Below, one piece after another: positions 35,001 to 36,749 of a stretch of DNA of 36,749 bases; within the stretch, counting starts at the first letter, position 1, and the number at the start of each line of letters is the position of its first letter. The notes under the pieces are model-generated. The model was not told the origin of the DNA. It worked only from the letters and a program-made list of their open reading frames with translations, and did not search any database. The stretch is from positions 1-36,749 of the forward strand of contig JANXUJ010000174.1 in the NCBI GenBank assembly GCA_025356295.1, in the 5' to 3' direction. A program made the position numbers and the translations under genes. This DNA is from Cyanobacteriota bacterium (GTDB taxonomy: Bacteria > Cyanobacteriota > Cyanobacteriia > Pseudanabaenales > Pseudanabaenaceae).

Positions 35001-35750
35001 ATGGCAACTATGACAGCTATTGAATTGTGGGCAAATAGCAGCTCGGAAGAAATCCAAACGGTGATCCGCGCAGTTTATAAGCAAGTTTTGGGCAATCCTC
35101 ATGTCATGGACAGCGAACGCTTGACTTCTGCTGAGTCGAAGCTTGGCGATCGCTCAATCACCGTGCGTGAATTTGTGCGCGCTGTCGCTAAGTCTGACTT
35201 TTATCGTGATCGCTACTTCACATCTTGTGCGCCTTACCGATTTGTAGAACTCAACTTTATTCACCTGTTGGGTCGCGCTCCTCAAGATCAGCGTGAAACA
35301 TCAGAACATATTGTTCGTTGTGTAGCTGAAGGCTATGACGCAGAGATTGACTCTTACATCGACAGCGATGAGTACCAGTCCGCATTTGGTGAAAATGTTG
35401 TACCTTACAATCGCGGTCGCAGCACTGCCAACAATGCCAAACAAGTCGGCTACAACCGTATGTTTGCCCTCGATCGCGGTGCGGCTCAAGTTGATAGCTC
35501 AGTTCAGTCCGCTCAGCTAGTTTACGAAGTTGCTACTAACAGCACCAATGTAATCAAGCCATCTACTTCGACCGTAATCGGTTCGGGTACTGAAAAGCGC
35601 TTCAAGATTTTGGTGTCTGGTTCCAAGTTTGACACGCGCCGCCGTGTCAGCAGCACTGAGTACATCGTCTCCGCAAGCAAGATGACTCCTCAAATTCAAC
35701 GCATTAATCGTACTTCTGGCAAAATCGTTAGCATTACTGAAATTGCTTAG
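35001..35750 (+). CDS. cpeD: Phycobilisome rod linker, CpeD-type
   Basis: 249 aa, the length I associate with CpeD. PBS linker domain (about 10-150; SITVREFVRAVAKSDFY, VELNFIHLLGRAPQDQ, FGENVVPYNRG) and a CpcD-like domain (about 190-249; KRFKILVSGSKFDTRRRVS, QRINRTSGKIVSITEI). The start MATMTAIELWAN is typical of this linker. No Shine-Dalgarno sequence is visible before ATG 35001; the intercistronic hairpin ends 34 bp upstream. Confidence 0.85.
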   Translation: MATMTAIELWANSSSEEIQTVIRAVYKQVLGNPHVMDSERLTSAESKLGDRSITVREFVRAVAKSDFYRDRYFTSCAPYRFVELNFIHLLGRAPQDQRETSEHIVRCVAEGYDAEIDSYIDSDEYQSAFGENVVPYNRGRSTANNAKQVGYNRMFALDRGAAQVDSSVQSAQLVYEVATNSTNVIKPSTSTVIGSGTEKRFKILVSGSKFDTRRRVSSTEYIVSASKMTPQIQRINRTSGKIVSITEIA

Positions 35751-35762
35751 CGATCAGATCGC

Positions 35763-35800
35763 ATTAGTAGCGGCGCGAAACGCCGCTACTAATGGTTTTT
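35763..35800 (+). terminator. Intercistronic terminator-like hairpin between cpeD and cpeE
   Basis: ATTAGTAGCGGCG (35763-35775) pairs perfectly with CGCCGCTACTAAT (35781-35793), loop CGAAA, followed by GGTTTTT. It has full intrinsic-terminator character and lies inside an apparent operon. Confidence 0.85.
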
Positions 35801-35841
35801 ATATAATTTTTATAAATATCTATTTTAGGAAACTTAAATTT

Positions 35842-36600
35842 ATGTCACTTTGGGTAGAATCAGAAGTCATCGAATTGCGTCCTAACGCCTCCGAAGATGA
35901 TCTCCAATCTGTAATTCGTGCTGCTTACCGTCAAGTATTGGGCAACGCTCATGTGATGGAGAGCCAACGCTTGACATCGGCTGAGTCACAACTCCGCAAT
36001 GGTGATCTTTCCGTGACTGGATTTGTGCGCGCGATCGCACAGTCAGATTTGTACCAATCTCTATTTTTTGAGAACTCTTCTCCCTACCGTTTTGTTGAGC
36101 TTAACTTCAAGCATCTGCTTGGTCGCGCTCCTCAAGATCAAGCGGAAATCGCAGAACATGTCTTGACCTACAACACTCACGGCTACGAAGCTGAAATCAA
36201 CTCATACATCGATAGCGATGAGTATGTCAGCAGCTTTGGTGAAAATGTCGTCCCTTCCGCGCGCGGCAATCGCTCTCAAGTTGGCAGCAAGAATGTCAAC
36301 TTTAATCGGACATTCACACTAATGCGTGGCTTTGCGACCAACGACACTGGCAAATCCGCTAAACTGATTAGAGACATCGCTAGCAACTTGTCTACTAGAA
36401 TCGTTGCTCCTGCGACTGGTTCTGGTGCAACTAGCAGCCGTGGCAAGCGCTTCCGTATCGCGATTAACAAAGCTAACTTTGGCGATCGCGTGACTCAGAG
36501 TGCAGTAACTTTTGAAGTTGCTTACAGCCAACTGTCTCAGAAAATCAAAAACATTCAGAAGACTGGCGGTAAAATTCTCAGCATTACTGAGGTAGCTTAA
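35842..36600 (+). CDS. cpeE: Phycobilisome rod linker, CpeE-type
   Basis: 252 aa from ATG 35842 (MSLWVESEVIELRPN); an upstream in-frame start at 35743 would begin before the hairpin and is rejected. AGGA near 35827 is the probable ribosome binding site at a long spacing. PBS linker domain (about 18-150; VELNFKHLLGRAPQDQAE, FGENVVPSARGN) and a CpcD-like C-terminal domain (about 190-252). The motif VREFVR found in the two other linkers is VTGFVR here. It stops 7 bp before the IS200/IS605-like right end, so any downstream cpe genes are now separated from it by the element. Confidence 0.85.
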   Translation: MSLWVESEVIELRPNASEDDLQSVIRAAYRQVLGNAHVMESQRLTSAESQLRNGDLSVTGFVRAIAQSDLYQSLFFENSSPYRFVELNFKHLLGRAPQDQAEIAEHVLTYNTHGYEAEINSYIDSDEYVSSFGENVVPSARGNRSQVGSKNVNFNRTFTLMRGFATNDTGKSAKLIRDIASNLSTRIVAPATGSGATSSRGKRFRIAINKANFGDRVTQSAVTFEVAYSQLSQKIKNIQKTGGKILSITEVA

Positions 36601-36607
36601 CAATTAG

Positions 36608-36669
36608 GGTCAGCAACCCCGCACTGAAGTGACGGGGCTTCGAGCCTAAAGCTTGAAGCCGTGCTGACC
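36608..36669 (-). mobile_element. Structured right end of an IS200/IS605-type element (candidate omega-RNA scaffold)
   Basis: An outer stem GGTCAGCA (36608-36615) / TGCTGACC (36662-36669) encloses two inner hairpins: CCCCG-CAC / GTG-CGGGG (36617-36624 with 36629-36637) and GCTTC / GAAGC (36638-36642 with 36655-36659). This clover-leaf is the arrangement I recognise downstream of tnpB genes in IS200/IS605 elements. On the minus strand it would form the 3' scaffold of the TnpB omega-RNA. The tnpB-like reading frame reaches the window edge and points toward it. Confidence 0.7.
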
Positions 36670-36701
36670 AGCCTAAGTCTTAACTGACTACGTTATTTAG
36701 G

Positions 36702-36749
36702 TCACGACACCTCGGAATGCGTGCTAGTTCCCCGCCCTGTCGTTTGCAA
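36702..36749 (-). CDS. 3' end of a tnpB-like gene (partial, extends beyond window)
   Basis: The last 15 codons of an open minus-strand frame end in TGA at 36702-36704 (...TTGRGTSTHSEVS). The assignment to TnpB rests on the structured right end 33 bp downstream in its direction, not on the short peptide, so it is tentative. Confidence 0.45.
   Translation of the reverse strand: MQTTGRGTSTHSEVS

Noticed and set aside
35743..35841. N-terminal extension of the third linker
   Set aside because: The extension runs through the intercistronic hairpin and lacks linker features; the family start MSLWVESE at 35842 has AGGA upstream.

Overview
The window looks like chromosomal DNA of a phycoerythrin-containing cyanobacterium, most plausibly Pseudanabaena-like. 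The evidence is the palindrome GCGATCGC (HIP1) scattered through nearly all genes, three phycoerythrin-type phycobilisome rod linkers, a photosystem II small subunit (psb30), a GuaB3-type IMPDH paralogue and several cyanobacterial hypothetical families. Genes are mostly single units or short pairs on both strands. They are separated by unusually many strong intergenic hairpins, several of which contain the stop codon of a gene. No tRNA, rRNA or CRISPR array was seen. No database search was possible, so all assignments come from motif and family recognition.

Layout. 1-4.3 kb: the 3' end of an unknown gene, a YflT-like stress protein, a formylglycine-generating-enzyme-like (SUMF1) protein, nadC (its start codon shares a CATG with the divergent SUMF1 gene) and an Hsp70-like ATPase. 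4.4-6.9 kb (minus): a LivG-type ATPase and a LivM-type permease flanking an L,D-transpeptidase. 7.2-10.6 kb (plus): guaB3, then a signalling trio of REC, REC-GGDEF (diguanylate cyclase) and REC plus an unknown C-terminal domain. 10.7-15.5 kb: argD, an FHA-GAF-class III adenylate cyclase, folC and a SnoaL-like protein; the cyclase and folC overlap tail to tail. 15.7-21.4 kb: an aldehyde dehydrogenase, an unknown 441-aa protein in an AT-rich HIP1-free stretch, a DUF3082-like membrane protein and a large FAD-dependent oxidoreductase. 21.6-29.6 kb: ackA, a GH57 protein, an MFS transporter, purE, pyrG (with a repetitive C-terminal tail) and cysS. 29.7-33.8 kb: a membrane GTPase with a DUF697-like domain, psb30, a TPR protein and a small protein translationally coupled to an ankyrin-repeat protein. 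34.0-36.6 kb: three rod linkers in the order and lengths expected of cpeC-cpeD-cpeE. 36.6 kb to the end: the right end of an apparent IS200/IS605-type element, with the last codons of a tnpB-like gene pointing at cpeE.

How the parts may work together. cpeC-D-E would build the phycoerythrin part of the phycobilisome rods. An L-box-like direct repeat (the RcaC site of chromatic acclimation) lies about 0.2 kb upstream, and a hairpin lies in each intercistronic gap, which could set linker ratios. The two nucleotide-messenger systems (c-di-GMP and cAMP) lie close together, next to a GuaB-family enzyme. The most intriguing point is the window's end: a structured right end that, read on the minus strand as a TnpB omega-RNA, would carry the 3' end of cpeE as its guide.
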